Assembly: GCF_019263705.2 (NCBI RefSeq) | Contig: NZ_JADQDK010000001.1 | Coordinates: 4,030,001-4,094,000 of the forward strand | DNA length: 64,000 bases | Reading direction: 5' to 3' | Source: Pseudonocardia abyssalis | GTDB taxonomy: Bacteria > Actinomycetota > Actinomycetes > Mycobacteriales > Pseudonocardiaceae | Part shown: piece after piece, positions 48,150-57,342 of the stretch | Layout: the number at the start of each line of letters is the position of its first letter | Numbering within the stretch: the first letter of the stretch is position 1 | The notes under the pieces: generated by a model | Seen by the model: the letters and a program-made list of their open reading frames with translations, nothing else | Databases searched by the model: none | What the model was told of the DNA's origin: nothing | Translations under genes and position numbers: made by a program

Positions 48150-49549
48150 CCTCCGCCGACCTCACCGCCGTCGAACTGCTCGCGGCGTACCGCTCCGGCG
48201 AGCTCTCCCCCGTCGAGGCGACCCGCGACGCGCTCGACCGCATCGAGACCTACGACCCGGTCGTCAACGCGTTCTGCCTCGTCCAGGCCGACGAGGCGCA
48301 GGCCGCGGCGAAGGAGTCGGAGGCGCGCTGGCAGCGCGGCGAGCCGGAGGGATCGATCGACGGCGTCCCGACCTCGGTCAAGGACCTCCTGCTCACCGCG
48401 GGCCGCCCCACGCTGCGCGGCTCGCGGACCATCGACCCGGCGGGCCCGTGGGAGGTCGACGCCCCCGCGGTGGCGCGGCTGCGCGAGCACAACGCGGTGA
48501 TCCTCGGTCGCACCACCACCCCCGAACTGGGCTGGAAGGGCGTGACCGACTCCCCGCTCACCGGGGTCACCCGCAACCCGTGGGACCCGACGAGGACCGC
48601 GGGCGGGTCGAGCGGCGGCAGCGCGGCGGCCGTCGCGCTCGGGATGGGCGCGCTGAGCCTCGGCACCGACGGCGGCGGTTCGGTCCGCATCCCGGCCGGC
48701 TTCACCGGCACCTCGACGATCAAGCCGACCTACGGCCGCGTGCCGAACTGGCCCGCGAGCCCGTACGGCACGCTCGCGCACGTCGGCCCGATGACGCGCA
48801 GCGTCGCCGACACCGCCCTGCTGCTCGACGTGGTCTCCGGCTTCGACCCGCGCGACCCGTGGGCGCTGGCCCCCGGCCTGTCCGCGTCGGACGCCGTCGC
48901 GCGGGCCCAGGTGTCCGGGCTGCGGATCGCCTCCAGCACGACGCTGGGCTACGTCGACGTGGACCCGGAGGTGGCCGCGGCGTTCGAGTCGGCCGTCGAC
49001 GTGTTCGCGACGCTCGGTGCGTCGATCACCGAGACCGACCCCGGGTTCACCGACCCCGTCGATGCGTTCGAGACGCTGTGGTTCTCCGGAGCCGCCAAGT
49101 CGATCGAGCACCTGGGGCCGGAGCAGCGCGCGCAGATGGACCCGGCCCTGGTGCGCGTCGCGGAGCAGGGCGCGGGGGCGAGCGCGCTCGACTACCTCAC
49201 GGCGATGGCCGTGCGCAACGACCTCGGGAAGGCGATGGGCGAGTTCCACACCCGCTACTCGCTGCTGCTGACCCCCACCCTGCCGATCCCGGCGTTCGAG
49301 GCGGGCGTCGAGGTGCCGTCGGGGTGGCCGCGGGAACGCTGGACGTCCTGGACGCCGTTCACCTACCCGTTCAACATGACGCAGCAGCCCGCCGCGAGCG
49401 TGCCGTGCGGATTCACCCGGGCCGGCCTGCCGATCGGCCTGCAGATCGTCGGGCCCCGCCACGCCGACGCGGCCGTGCTCGCCGCCGCCCACGCGTACCA
49501 GTCGACGACCTCCTGGCACCTGCAGCGGCCGCGGCCGCCCCTCGGCTGA
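48146..49549 (+). CDS. Amidase-signature-family amidase
   Basis: A 467-aa amidohydrolase. The Ser-cisSer-Lys triad is complete: Lys79 (PTSVKDLLL), cis-Ser155 (AGGSSGGSAAAV) and nucleophile Ser179 (GTDGGGSVRIPA). The pocket region NPWDPTRTAGG and the C-terminal TQQPAASVPCGFT are typical. It hydrolyses an amide to acid and ammonia; the substrate is unknown. It is coupled to the dehydrogenase by an ATGA overlap and probably controlled with the DUF3830 operon from the shared promoter region. Confidence 0.9.
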   Translation: MTSADLTAVELLAAYRSGELSPVEATRDALDRIETYDPVVNAFCLVQADEAQAAAKESEARWQRGEPEGSIDGVPTSVKDLLLTAGRPTLRGSRTIDPAGPWEVDAPAVARLREHNAVILGRTTTPELGWKGVTDSPLTGVTRNPWDPTRTAGGSSGGSAAAVALGMGALSLGTDGGGSVRIPAGFTGTSTIKPTYGRVPNWPASPYGTLAHVGPMTRSVADTALLLDVVSGFDPRDPWALAPGLSASDAVARAQVSGLRIASSTTLGYVDVDPEVAAAFESAVDVFATLGASITETDPGFTDPVDAFETLWFSGAAKSIEHLGPEQRAQMDPALVRVAEQGAGASALDYLTAMAVRNDLGKAMGEFHTRYSLLLTPTLPIPAFEAGVEVPSGWPRERWTSWTPFTYPFNMTQQPAASVPCGFTRAGLPIGLQIVGPRHADAAVLAAAHAYQSTTSWHLQRPRPPLG

Positions 49550-49552
49550 GGA

Positions 49553-49987
49553 TCAGGTCGCGTCGGGGTCGATCGGGGGGCGCTCGTTCTTCGCGAGCGC
49601 CTCCGGTGCCGGGCCGGTGGCCGGGTGGCGCTGGGGGGTGCCGCCGTTCTCCTTGGACAGGTACGGCGAGCCGTTGCCCGTGCCGTTCCTCGGGGCGAAC
49701 CCGTTGGGCTTCTCGGCGGGGCCGTCGTCGAACAGCGCGCGGGTGGCCGCGGTCTTCGGGTTGAAGTTGCGCAGGCCGCGCAGCTCCTCCAGCGGCTTGC
49801 GCAGCTCGTCGAACTCCGGGCCGAGCTCGCCCTTGAGCTGATCGCGCGCCCCGGAGGCGTACTCCTTGACCTGGCGGATCGCGCCGCCCAACCAGGCGGC
49901 GGCCGAGGGGAGCCGTTCGGGACCGAGGATGAACAGCCCGGCCACGACCAACACCATGATCTCGCCCCAGCCGACGCTGTCGAACAT
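49553..49987 (-). CDS. tatB: Sec-independent translocase subunit TatB
   Basis: A 144-aa protein. The N-terminal membrane helix and hinge ([20 protein letters not shown], then [10 protein letters not shown]; residues 6-35) are classic TatB. An amphipathic helix ([20 protein letters not shown]) and a long Gly/Pro/Asn-rich tail follow. It forms part of the twin-arginine export receptor with TatC. It lies directly downstream of htrA in the sigE-rseA-htrA-tatB order conserved in mycobacteria. Its 3' end faces the amidase end three bases away. Confidence 0.94.
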   Translation of the reverse strand: MFDSVGWGEIMVLVVAGLFILGPERLPSAAAWLGGAIRQVKEYASGARDQLKGELGPEFDELRKPLEELRGLRNFNPKTAATRALFDDGPAEKPNGFAPRNGTGNGSPYLSKENGGTPQRHPATGPAPEALAKNERPPIDPDAT

Positions 49988-50012
49988 GGTCCGATCCTAC
50001 TCGCGCCCCGGA

Positions 50013-51551
50013 TCAGTCCGAGGCCAGTACCACCGAGACCGTCAGCGGACGGCCCTCCCGGATCAGCCCGACGGGCACGGTGGCGCCCGGCTCGAACTCG
50101 CGGACGGCGACCTCGAGCTCGTCGGCGCCCGCGATGCTCCGCTCGCCGAGGGTGACGATCACGTCGCCCTCCAGGATGCCGCCCGCGGCGGCGGCACCGC
50201 CCTGCTGGACGTTCTGCACCTGCGCACCCGCGGACGTGTCGTCCTCGACCGAGCGCGCGTTCACGCCCAGCTCGGCGTGCTTCACGATCCCGGTGCGGAT
50301 GAGCTCCTCGGCGATCACGCGGGCGTCGTCGATGGGGATGGCGAACCCGAGCCCGATCGACCCGCCCTCGCCCCCGCCGATGCTGCTGATCGCGGTGTTG
50401 ATCCCGACGACGGCCCCGGTGGCGTCGACCAGCGGGCCGCCGGAGTTGCCCGGGTTGATCGCGGCGTCGGTCTGGATCGCGTCGATCACCGCGTTGACGT
50501 TGCCGCCGCCCTCGAGGCGCACCGGCCGGTCGAGCGCGCTGACGATGCCCTCGGTGACGGTGCCGGCGAGCCCCAACGGGGAGCCGACGGCGATCACGGC
50601 GTCGCCGACGGCCAGCGCGGACGACGTCCCGATCTGCGCGACCACCGGGTTGGTGACGCCGACGCGGATCACGGCGAGGTCGGTCTTCGGGTCGCGCCCG
50701 ACGATGGCGGCCCTGGTGCGGGTGCCGTCGCTGAAGACCGTCTCGATCGTCGCGCCCTCGACCTCCGCGGCCGGGGCGACGACGTGGTTGTTGGTGAGCA
50801 CGAAGCCGCTGCCGTCGATGACGACACCGGAGCCGGTGCCGCCCTCCTCGCCGACGCGCACCTCGATGGAGACGACGGCGGGCACGACCCGCTGGGCGAT
50901 GTCGGCGACGGAGCCCGGTGGGCGCGCGATGGCCGGCTCGACCGACGCGAGGGTGGCGCCGGGCTCGGTCAGCGAGTTGGCGCCCTCGGCGGTGAAGCGG
51001 CCGACGATCCCGCCGACCGCGCCGACGGCGAGCGCGACCACGGCGAGCAGGGCCAGCGCGCGAGGGTGGACGCGGCGCCCGAACAGCACCTCGCGCAGGC
51101 TCAGGCGTGACCCCTCGTCGGTGGGTGCGGCCGCGGGGGCCGCGGGGTCGACCGCGGGCGGGCCGAGCGCGACCCCGCTGGCGGGGTCGCGCCACGGGTC
51201 GTCCTCGGCCCCGGCCCACAGCGGGTCGTCCGCGCCGGGATCGGGTGCCCCGGAGCCGGGCGGGCGCTGCAGCGCGTCGGCGCCGGCGGCCGGGCGCCCG
51301 AACGCCGCGGCGAGTGCGGGCGGGGCGCCGGTCGCGACCGGCGGGGCCGCGGCCCGCGCGGCGGGTGTGGCGAACCCCGCGGCGAGCCCGGCCGGGCGGC
51401 CGAACACCGACTCCGCGGAGGCGTCGACGGCGGGACGGTCGAGCGGGCGCGGCTCCAGCCGCGGCGGCCCGGCCCCGTTCACCTGCCCGTCCTCCGGGTC
51501 GGCCGGACGCCCTGGATCCCGGGCGGCGTCGCTGGTCGCGCGGTCAGTCAT
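50013..51551 (-). CDS. htrA: HtrA-type serine protease with PDZ domain
   Basis: A 512-aa S1C protease. A proline/alanine-rich cytoplasmic N-terminus (about 160 aa) is followed by one membrane helix (LALLAVVALAVGAVGGIVG, 166-184) and the outside protease domain. The triad is His256 (LTNNHVVAP), Asp291 (PKTDLAVIRV) and Ser370 (NPGNSGGPLV). A PDZ domain ends the protein (QVQNVQQGGAAAAGGILEGD; VPVGLIREGRPLTVSV). It degrades or refolds damaged envelope proteins and may cut the anti-sigma factor. It is in the sigE operon. Confidence 0.93.
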   Translation of the reverse strand: MTDRATSDAARDPGRPADPEDGQVNGAGPPRLEPRPLDRPAVDASAESVFGRPAGLAAGFATPAARAAAPPVATGAPPALAAAFGRPAAGADALQRPPGSGAPDPGADDPLWAGAEDDPWRDPASGVALGPPAVDPAAPAAAPTDEGSRLSLREVLFGRRVHPRALALLAVVALAVGAVGGIVGRFTAEGANSLTEPGATLASVEPAIARPPGSVADIAQRVVPAVVSIEVRVGEEGGTGSGVVIDGSGFVLTNNHVVAPAAEVEGATIETVFSDGTRTRAAIVGRDPKTDLAVIRVGVTNPVVAQIGTSSALAVGDAVIAVGSPLGLAGTVTEGIVSALDRPVRLEGGGNVNAVIDAIQTDAAINPGNSGGPLVDATGAVVGINTAISSIGGGEGGSIGLGFAIPIDDARVIAEELIRTGIVKHAELGVNARSVEDDTSAGAQVQNVQQGGAAAAGGILEGDVIVTLGERSIAGADELEVAVREFEPGATVPVGLIREGRPLTVSVVLASD

Positions 51552-51644
51552 CGGCGGCGGGGACTCCTGGGACGGCGGGCGGGACGGGCCGTGGTCAGCC
51601 TGCCGCAGCCGGGGTGAAGTCCGTGTACCGGGCCCCGGGGGCCG

Positions 51645-52319
51645 TCAGCGCAGGCCGTGGCGCAGGAACGTGCGCGGGGCGCGCAGGCCGCCGAGCCGGG
51701 CATCCTCGGCCGCGGTGGTGGCGTCGAGACCCAGGCGGGCCGGCACGACACCGGACACGCCCAGCACGGACCCTCCGAGGACACCGCGGTCGGCGGTGGG
51801 GCCCGGGACGGACGGGAGTGCGGCGGTGCCGAAGGCGAGCGCGCCGATGGCGATACCGGAGGCGGCGGCGACCCCGGCGCCGAGGCGCAGGCGCCGTGCC
51901 GCGGCCGGGCGCGCACCGTGCGTCCGTTGCCCGTCGGCGAAGCCGGGACGGCCGGTGTCGGCGGGGACGGCGTCGGCGGGGACGGCGTCGGCACGCAGCA
52001 CCGAGACCAGCTGCCCCTCGGTGCTGACGGCGAGACCGGCGGGCACGTCGGGGAGATCGGTGTCCTGCGGGATGGCCCGCAGAGCGGAGAGCAGCGACGT
52101 CGGGAGCGACGGGCAGGAGGCGCCGCGCAGGGCGGTGCGCGCCTGGCGCTGGGCCACGACCTCGGCCGCGCAGTCCGGGCAGGCGGCGACGTGCTGGGTG
52201 GCGCGGGCGTGCGGTCGCTGGGCGAGCTCGTCGTCGACGAAGGCCACGACGGCGTCCGACGTGAGGTGTGTCTGACCCCAGTCGGACGTGTTCACCGTGA
52301 ACAGTCGACGCTCGCTCAT
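51645..52319 (-). CDS. rseA: Anti-sigma factor RseA-like (zinc anti-sigma)
   Basis: A 224-aa protein with an N-terminal zinc anti-sigma motif His43-X3-Cys47-X2-Cys50 ([13 protein letters not shown]), which binds and holds ECF sigma factors. A possible membrane helix ([20 protein letters not shown]) lies near residues 146-165. The ATG overlaps the sigE stop by four bases (ATGA), the usual coupling of sigma and anti-sigma. A tandem VPADAVPAD repeat occurs in the linker. The role is to keep SigE silent until envelope or redox stress. Confidence 0.9.
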   Translation of the reverse strand: MSERRLFTVNTSDWGQTHLTSDAVVAFVDDELAQRPHARATQHVAACPDCAAEVVAQRQARTALRGASCPSLPTSLLSALRAIPQDTDLPDVPAGLAVSTEGQLVSVLRADAVPADAVPADTGRPGFADGQRTHGARPAAARRLRLGAGVAAASGIAIGALAFGTAALPSVPGPTADRGVLGGSVLGVSGVVPARLGLDATTAAEDARLGGLRAPRTFLRHGLR

Positions 52320-52966
52320 GCCCTGACCTCCTCCTGCGTGCCCGCGGTGCGCCCCGCGGCCCGGTCGCGCTCGATCGCGGCCCGCAGCGCGGCGCGGCCG
52401 CGGTGGATCCTGCTCCGCACCGTACCCAGCTTCACGCCGAGCGTGGCGCCGATCTCCTCGTAGGACAGCCCCTCGACGTCGCAGAGGACGACCGCGGCAC
52501 GGAACTCGGGGGGCAGCTCGTCGAGCGCGGCCTGCAGCGCCGGGTCGAGGTGGGTGTCGGAGAACACCTGCTCGGGCTCGGGTCCGCGGCCGGGGATGCG
52601 CTCGGAGTCGTCGGGCAGCGCCTCCATGCGGATGCGCGCGCGCCGGCGGACCATGTCGAGGAACAGGTTGGTGGTGATCCGGTGCAACCAGCCCTCGAAC
52701 GTGCCGGGGCGGTACGACGCGAGGTTGCGGAACACCCGGACGAACGTCTCCTGGGTGAGGTCCTCGGCGTCGTGCGGGTTGCCGGTGAGGCGGTACGCGA
52801 GGCGGTAGACCCGGTCCGCGTGTTCGCGCACGACCTCGTCCCACGTCGGCGGGGTCCACGGCGCCCCCTCACCGGGCAGAACCGTGCCACCGGGCAGCAC
52901 CGTCTCGCCGGACAGCACCGCGTCGGTGTGCTGCGGGGCTGTGGCGGTGGCCAGGCCGTCGGTCAT
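52316..52966 (-). CDS. sigE: ECF RNA polymerase sigma factor SigE
   Basis: A 216-aa ECF sigma factor. Region 2 is [20 protein letters not shown] with [11 protein letters not shown]; region 4 is [20 protein letters not shown] with [10 protein letters not shown] proline-rich N-terminal part precedes region 2 ([18 protein letters not shown]), similar to mycobacterial SigE. The ATG at 52966 is chosen for the preceding gagaag; the frame is open to 53083. An upstream GGAAC-N18-GTT promoter suggests autoregulation. The order sigE-rseA-htrA-tatB marks it as the envelope-stress sigma factor. Confidence 0.92.
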   Translation of the reverse strand: MTDGLATATAPQHTDAVLSGETVLPGGTVLPGEGAPWTPPTWDEVVREHADRVYRLAYRLTGNPHDAEDLTQETFVRVFRNLASYRPGTFEGWLHRITTNLFLDMVRRRARIRMEALPDDSERIPGRGPEPEQVFSDTHLDPALQAALDELPPEFRAAVVLCDVEGLSYEEIGATLGVKLGTVRSRIHRGRAALRAAIERDRAAGRTAGTQEEVRA

Positions 52967-53009
52967 GATCTTCTCGAACCCTCTCGGCGCGGGTCGTGCT
53001 GCTCGTGCC

Positions 53010-53035
53010 AACGTCCTCAGTCTCCGGGGAGTTCC
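53010..53035 (-). promoter_or_regulatory. SigE-type autoregulatory promoter of sigE
   Basis: On the minus strand GGAAC (53035-53031) is followed after 18 bases by GTT (53012-53010). This matches the GGAAC-N18/19-GTT consensus of SigE/SigH-type ECF promoters. The expected start of transcription is about 37-45 bases before the sigE ATG at 52966. Confidence 0.65.
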
Positions 53036-53171
53036 CCGATCTGCGGTGCACCGGCCGACGACCCCGACCGATCTGTGCACCACGGTGCCCTACGTCTGTG
53101 AACGAGGGGTGAGAAGCGACTGAGAGGAACCTGTGAAGGTGCAGTTCCCCGACGTGGCGACGGCCACCCAG

Positions 53172-53177
53172 TAGCCT
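53172..53177 (+). promoter_or_regulatory. Putative -10 box of the O-methyltransferase gene (leaderless)
   Basis: TAGCCT seven bases before the ATG at 53185; only a C tract lies between. Confidence 0.5.
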
Positions 53178-53184
53178 TCCCCCC

Positions 53185-53832
53185 ATGACCGTCCGCACGG
53201 ACGACGGCTACCCGTGGGCCGTCCGCGACTACGTCGAGGGGTACCTCACCGAGGACGACGTCGTCCGCGATGCGCGCACCCGTGGCGACGCGCTCGGCTG
53301 CGCCCCGATCGGGCCCGGCTGCGGGGTCGGTCTGCGCTTCGTCGCGGCGGCGATCGGCGCGCGCGCGGTCGTTGAGATCGGCACCGGCGCGGGCGTCAGC
53401 GGGCTGTGGCTGCTCGGCGGGATGGCCGTCGACGGCGTCCTGACCTCGATCGACGTCGACCCGGAGGCGCAGCGCGTCGCCCGGTCGGCGTTCGTGGCCG
53501 CGGGATACGCCCCCGGACGGCTGCGCCTGATCAACGGTATGGGCCTGGAAGTGCTGCCACGGCTCACCGACGGCGGCTACGACCTGGTCTTCGTCGACGC
53601 CGCCGCCGCCGACTACCCCCGCTACCTCGACGAGGCCGTGCGCCTGCTGCGCCCCGGCGGCATCGTCGCGATGGCCGGCGTCCTCACCGGTGGGGTCACC
53701 GACCCGGCCGCCACCGACGTGTCGAGCGTCGCGCTGCGCGAGGTCGCCCGCCAGGTGCGCGAGGACGAGCGCCTGGTCCCGGTCCTGCTCCCGCTGGGCG
53801 ACGGGCTGCTGGCCGCCGTGGTCACCACCTGA
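53185..53832 (+). CDS. O-methyltransferase (Rv1220c-like)
   Basis: A 215-aa SAM methyltransferase of the catechol/caffeoyl-CoA type fold. SAM motif I is AVVEIGTGAGVSGLWLLGGM (residues about 60-79), with LTSIDVDPEAQRVAR and YDLVFVDAAAADYPRYLDEA after it. It lies divergent from sigE, exactly as Rv1220c does in M. tuberculosis. The acceptor is unknown. Confidence 0.9.
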   Translation: MTVRTDDGYPWAVRDYVEGYLTEDDVVRDARTRGDALGCAPIGPGCGVGLRFVAAAIGARAVVEIGTGAGVSGLWLLGGMAVDGVLTSIDVDPEAQRVARSAFVAAGYAPGRLRLINGMGLEVLPRLTDGGYDLVFVDAAAADYPRYLDEAVRLLRPGGIVAMAGVLTGGVTDPAATDVSSVALREVARQVREDERLVPVLLPLGDGLLAAVVTT

Positions 53833-53927
53833 TCGGGTGCCCCGGGCGCTTCGCGAGTTCGATCTTGCATTACCGTCCTGCCCGGCCGAGATGCCTCGGT
53901 GAGTGGATCAGAAAGGACGACACACCC

Positions 53928-54383
53928 GTGACGCAGACCCTCAACGCCATCCTGCTGGACCCGACCCGGCGCCCGACCGTCGTGACGGACCTGCAGACGC
54001 TGGTCGACCAGGAGGTCTCGGACTCCGGCGGTGTCTCCGGCGCCGTCATCAAGACCGGGTACGCCACGGTCAAGAAGGTCAAGCCGGGCATCGTGACCAG
54101 TGCGGTCGACAAGATGCTGCCCGACTTCGCCACCGCGCTGGAGCCGTTCTACGCCGACTACCGCGCCACCGCGGGCACCGACTTCGGCGCCTACCTCTCG
54201 GCCCGCCCGGCCGAGGCCGCCAACGCGCTCCTGTCGGTCAGCGACCGCCGCGCCGAGGGCAGCAGCTCCGACGCCGTCAAGAAGGTCTACGGCAAGCTGC
54301 GCCCGCAGGGCCAGAAGAACGTCGAGGAGGCGCTGCCCCGCCTGGGCCGCCTGATCGACCAGCACGCGAGCAAGACGGTCTGA
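53928..54383 (+). CDS. Conserved actinobacterial protein (DUF6918-like)
   Basis: A 151-aa helical protein: LNAILLDPTRRPTVVTDLQT, GVSGAVIKTGYATVKKVKPG, IVTSAVDKMLPDFATALEPF, then VKKVYGKLRPQGQKNVEEAL. I recall it as the DUF6918 type, but the name is from memory. No catalytic motif is visible. The GTG follows aaaggacga. It ends before a strong hairpin facing glgC. Confidence 0.7.
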   Translation: MTQTLNAILLDPTRRPTVVTDLQTLVDQEVSDSGGVSGAVIKTGYATVKKVKPGIVTSAVDKMLPDFATALEPFYADYRATAGTDFGAYLSARPAEAANALLSVSDRRAEGSSSDAVKKVYGKLRPQGQKNVEEALPRLGRLIDQHASKTV

Positions 54384-54396
54384 TCCCCCTGGTGCT

Positions 54397-54426
54397 CGGA
54401 GACCGTGGCTCCGGCCACGGTCTCCG
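54397..54426. terminator. Bidirectional hairpin terminator
   Basis: cggagaccgtgg (54397-54408) pairs perfectly with ccacggtctccg (54415-54426) around a six-base loop. It lies between the convergent genes ending at 54383 and 54438. Confidence 0.8.
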
Positions 54427-54437
54427 GGCCTGGTCGT

Positions 54438-55697
54438 CTAGAGGGCCGTCAGGCCCTTGCCCAGCACCACGACGCCGCCCGGGCTCACGGTGTAGCGGGC
54501 CCGGTCGGTGGCCAGGTCGACGCCGACGAGCGCGCCGTCCGGGATGTTGACGTTCTTGTCCAGGATCGCGCCGCGCACGACGGCCCCGCGACCGATGCGG
54601 ACGCCGGGCAGGATCACCGAGTCCGACACCTCCGCCCCCGCGTGCACGAGCACGTTGGGACTGATCACCGAGCGGCGCACGATCGCCCCGGAGATGATCG
54701 TGCCGGAGCCGACGATGGAGTCCTGCGCGATGCCGCCCTCCACGAACTTGGCCGGCGGCAGCGGCGCGGTGGCCGTACGGATGGGCCAACGGTCGTTGTA
54801 GAGGTTGAAGATCGGGTGCACCGACCACAGGTCGTTGTGCGCCTCGTAGTAGGCGTCGATCGTGCCGACGTCGCGCCAGTAGCCGGAGTCGCGGTCGGTG
54901 GCGCCGGGCACGACGTTCTCGGCGAAGTCGTAGACCGACGCCTGCCCCTCGTTCACCAGGCGCGGGATGATGTCGCCGCCCATGTCGTGGTCGGAGTCGC
55001 CGTCCTCGGCGTCGGCCTTGAGCGCGTCGAGCAGCACCTCGGTGGTGAAGACGTAGTTGCCCATCGACGCGAACGTGAGGTCGGGGTCGTCGGGCACCGA
55101 CGGCGGGTCGGACGGCTTCTCCAGGAACTCGATGATCTTCCCGGACTCGTCGGAGTTGATGACGCCGAACGCCTTCGCCTCCGCCCGCGGCACCCGGATA
55201 CCGGCGACGGTGACGCCCGCGCCGCTCTCGATGTGCTGCGTGATCATCTGGCTCGGGTCCATGCGGTACACGTGATCGGCCCCGAAGACCGCGATGTAGT
55301 CGGGGCGTTCGTCGTAGACGAGGTTGAGGCTCTGGAAGATCGCGTCGGCGCTGCCGGTGTACCAACGCCGGCCGAGCCGCTGCTGCGCCGGCACCGTGGT
55401 GATGTACTGCCCGAGGACGCTCGAGAGGCGCCAGGTCGTGGAGATGTGCCGGTCGAGGCTGTGCGACTTGTACTGCGTCAGCACGCAGATGCGGTGCAGC
55501 CCGGCGTTGACCAGGTTGGACAACACGAAGTCGATCAGGCGGTAGTTGCCGCCGAACGGCACGGCGGGCTTCGCCCGATCGGCCGTGAGCGGCCACAGCC
55601 GCTTGCCCTCACCGCCCGCCAGCACGATGCCCAGCACGTTGGCCGGCAGACCGCGGGGCGACGCAGCCGTGAGCCGAGCGCCCGTCACAGCAGCCAT
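54438..55697 (-). CDS. glgC: Glucose-1-phosphate adenylyltransferase GlgC
   Basis: A 419-aa enzyme making ADP-glucose from ATP and glucose 1-phosphate. The nucleotidyl-transfer domain shows [20 protein letters not shown] (residues 23-42) and [19 protein letters not shown]. Later parts are the [11 protein letters not shown] segment, [10 protein letters not shown], and the [16 protein letters not shown] loop. A left-handed beta-helix C-terminus ([20 protein letters not shown]) follows. It is divergent from the glycogen/maltose-1-phosphate synthase gene, as in M. tuberculosis. Confidence 0.96.
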   Translation of the reverse strand: MAAVTGARLTAASPRGLPANVLGIVLAGGEGKRLWPLTADRAKPAVPFGGNYRLIDFVLSNLVNAGLHRICVLTQYKSHSLDRHISTTWRLSSVLGQYITTVPAQQRLGRRWYTGSADAIFQSLNLVYDERPDYIAVFGADHVYRMDPSQMITQHIESGAGVTVAGIRVPRAEAKAFGVINSDESGKIIEFLEKPSDPPSVPDDPDLTFASMGNYVFTTEVLLDALKADAEDGDSDHDMGGDIIPRLVNEGQASVYDFAENVVPGATDRDSGYWRDVGTIDAYYEAHNDLWSVHPIFNLYNDRWPIRTATAPLPPAKFVEGGIAQDSIVGSGTIISGAIVRRSVISPNVLVHAGAEVSDSVILPGVRIGRGAVVRGAILDKNVNIPDGALVGVDLATDRARYTVSPGGVVVLGKGLTAL

Positions 55698-55797
55698 CCC
55701 CGCAGCATCACGGTGCCGAGCCTAGTGGCCTCGGCCCGTGCCCGGCCACATCTGGATCCGTGCGGAGCACGACAACCCGCGGGGGTCTCCGGGCGGC

Positions 55798-55803
55798 TAC
55801 GGT
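55798..55803 (+). promoter_or_regulatory. Putative -10 box of glgA/glgM (leaderless)
   Basis: TACGGT seven bases before the GTG at 55811, with no ribosome binding site. Confidence 0.45.
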
Positions 55804-55810
55804 GCACGGC

Positions 55811-56971
55811 GTGCGCATCGGCCTGCTCACCCGTGAATACCCGCCCGACGTCTATGGGGGGGCCGGGGTCCATGTCGAGCACCTCGTACCTGCGCTGCGG
55901 GCCCTGATCGACGTCGATGTCCACTGCTTCGGGGAACCCCGTACGGGCGCACTCGACACCTACGCCCACCGGGCGCCCGGAGCGCTCGCCGGTGCGAACC
56001 CCGCGCTGCAGACCCTCGGCGTCGACCTGTCGATGGTGGCCGCCCTGGACGGCGTGGACATCGCGCACTCGCACACCTGGTACGCCAACATGGCCGGGCA
56101 CCTGGCGAAGATCCTGCACGGGGTGCCGCACGTCGTCACCGCCCACTCGCTGGAGCCGCGGCGGCCGTGGAAGGCCGAGCAGCTCGGCGGCGGCTACCGG
56201 CTCTCGTCGTGGGTGGAGCGCACGTCCTACGAGTACGCCGACGCGGTGATCGCGGTGAGCGCGGGCATGCGCACCGACGTCCTCGACTGCTACCCCGCGC
56301 TCGACCCGACACGGGTGCACGTGGTGCACAACGGCATCGACACCGTCTTCTACCACCCCGACGAGCGGCGCGACGCCGTCCGCGCCGCGGGTGTCGACCC
56401 CGACCGGCCGATCGTCGTGTTCGTCGGCCGGATCACGCGGCAGAAGGGACTGGGGCACCTGGTCGCGGCCGCGCACCGCATCGACCCGGCGGCGCAGGTC
56501 GTGCTGTGCGCGGGCGCGCCGGACACCCCGGAGATCGCCGAGGAGACCGAGAAGGCCGTCGCCGAGCTCGCCACCGCGCGGGGCGACGTCGTGTGGGTGC
56601 GCCGGATGCTGCCCACGGCGGAGATCCGCCAGCTCCTGTCGGCGGCCACGGTGTTCGTCTGCCCGTCGGTGTACGAGCCGCTGGGCATCGTCAACCTCGA
56701 GGCGATGGCGTGCGGCACGGCGGTCGTCGCGTCCGACGTGGGCGGCATCCCGGAGGTCGTCGAGGACGGGGTGACCGGCACCCTCGTGCACTACGACCAG
56801 CACGCCGAGGACGAGTTCCGCACGGGCATCGCCGACGCCGTCAACGCCCTGCTCGCCGACCCGTCGCGCGCCGCCGGGATGGGGGCCGCCGGGCGGGTGC
56901 GCGCCGAGCGCGAGTTCGCGTGGGAGCAGGCCGCGGCCCGCACCGTCGACATCTACCGCTCGCTGCTCTGA
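55811..56971 (+). CDS. glgM: GT4 glycosyltransferase: alpha-maltose-1-phosphate / glycogen synthase
   Basis: A 386-aa GT4 transferase. It starts RIGLLTREYPPDVYGGAGVH, the family mark, and has FVGRITRQKGLGHLVAAAHR in the second Rossmann domain. The donor-site motif is CPSVYEPLGIVNLEAMACGT (E-x7-E), followed by VVASDVGGIPEVVEDG. Its homologue in M. tuberculosis (Rv1212c) uses ADP-glucose and glucose 1-phosphate to make maltose 1-phosphate for alpha-glucan. The annotation name glgA is often used. The GTG start sits seven bases after TACGGT and is divergent from glgC. Confidence 0.92.
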   Translation: MRIGLLTREYPPDVYGGAGVHVEHLVPALRALIDVDVHCFGEPRTGALDTYAHRAPGALAGANPALQTLGVDLSMVAALDGVDIAHSHTWYANMAGHLAKILHGVPHVVTAHSLEPRRPWKAEQLGGGYRLSSWVERTSYEYADAVIAVSAGMRTDVLDCYPALDPTRVHVVHNGIDTVFYHPDERRDAVRAAGVDPDRPIVVFVGRITRQKGLGHLVAAAHRIDPAAQVVLCAGAPDTPEIAEETEKAVAELATARGDVVWVRRMLPTAEIRQLLSAATVFVCPSVYEPLGIVNLEAMACGTAVVASDVGGIPEVVEDGVTGTLVHYDQHAEDEFRTGIADAVNALLADPSRAAGMGAAGRVRAEREFAWEQAAARTVDIYRSLL

Positions 56972-56990
56972 CCCGGCCCCGGACGACGAA

Positions 56991-57024
56991 CGGCACCCCC
57001 ACGCTTCCTCGCGTGCGGGTGCCG
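56991..57024. terminator. Hairpin terminator, convergent genes
   Basis: cggcacccccacgc (56991-57004) pairs with gcgtgcgggtgccg (57011-57024) with one mismatch around a six-base loop. It lies between the convergent glgM and DUF3117 genes. Flanking acgaa and ttcgt bases extend a weaker stem. Confidence 0.75.
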
Positions 57025-57059
57025 TGTCGTTCGGTGGACCACCGGGGTGGTCCCGTGTC

Positions 57060-57227
57060 TCAGCCGGATGCGGCCTTGAGGGCGTCGCCGAGGTCGCTGG
57101 CCTCCTCGGCCGACATCTCCACGACCAGGCGGCCACCGCCCTCCAGCGGGACGCGCATGACAATGCCGCGTCCCTCCTTGGTCACCTCCAGGGGACCGTC
57201 ACCGGTACGGGGCTTCATCGCCGCCAT
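57060..57227 (-). CDS. DUF3117 family small protein (55 aa)
   Basis: A 55-aa gene on the minus strand, ATG 57227, stop TGA 57062-57060. The peptide reads MAAMKPRTGDGPLEVTKEGR, then GIVMRVPLEGGGRLVVEMSA, then EEASDLGDALKAASG. This is the highly conserved actinobacterial DUF3117 protein (Rv1211 in M. tuberculosis), at its usual place beside the GT4 gene and tagA. The function is unknown. A ggagggagcaggac ribosome binding site precedes it. Confidence 0.93.
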   Translation of the reverse strand: MAAMKPRTGDGPLEVTKEGRGIVMRVPLEGGGRLVVEMSAEEASDLGDALKAASG

Positions 57228-57342
57228 GTCCTGCTCCCTCCGTCATCATGTCTGCAGGGCGCCGCTGCGCCGGGGAGAGCGCAGGACGGGATGCTGAGGA
57301 ACATCTTTCCTCATCGGAGGGACAGGGCCGCAACCGGAGCGA

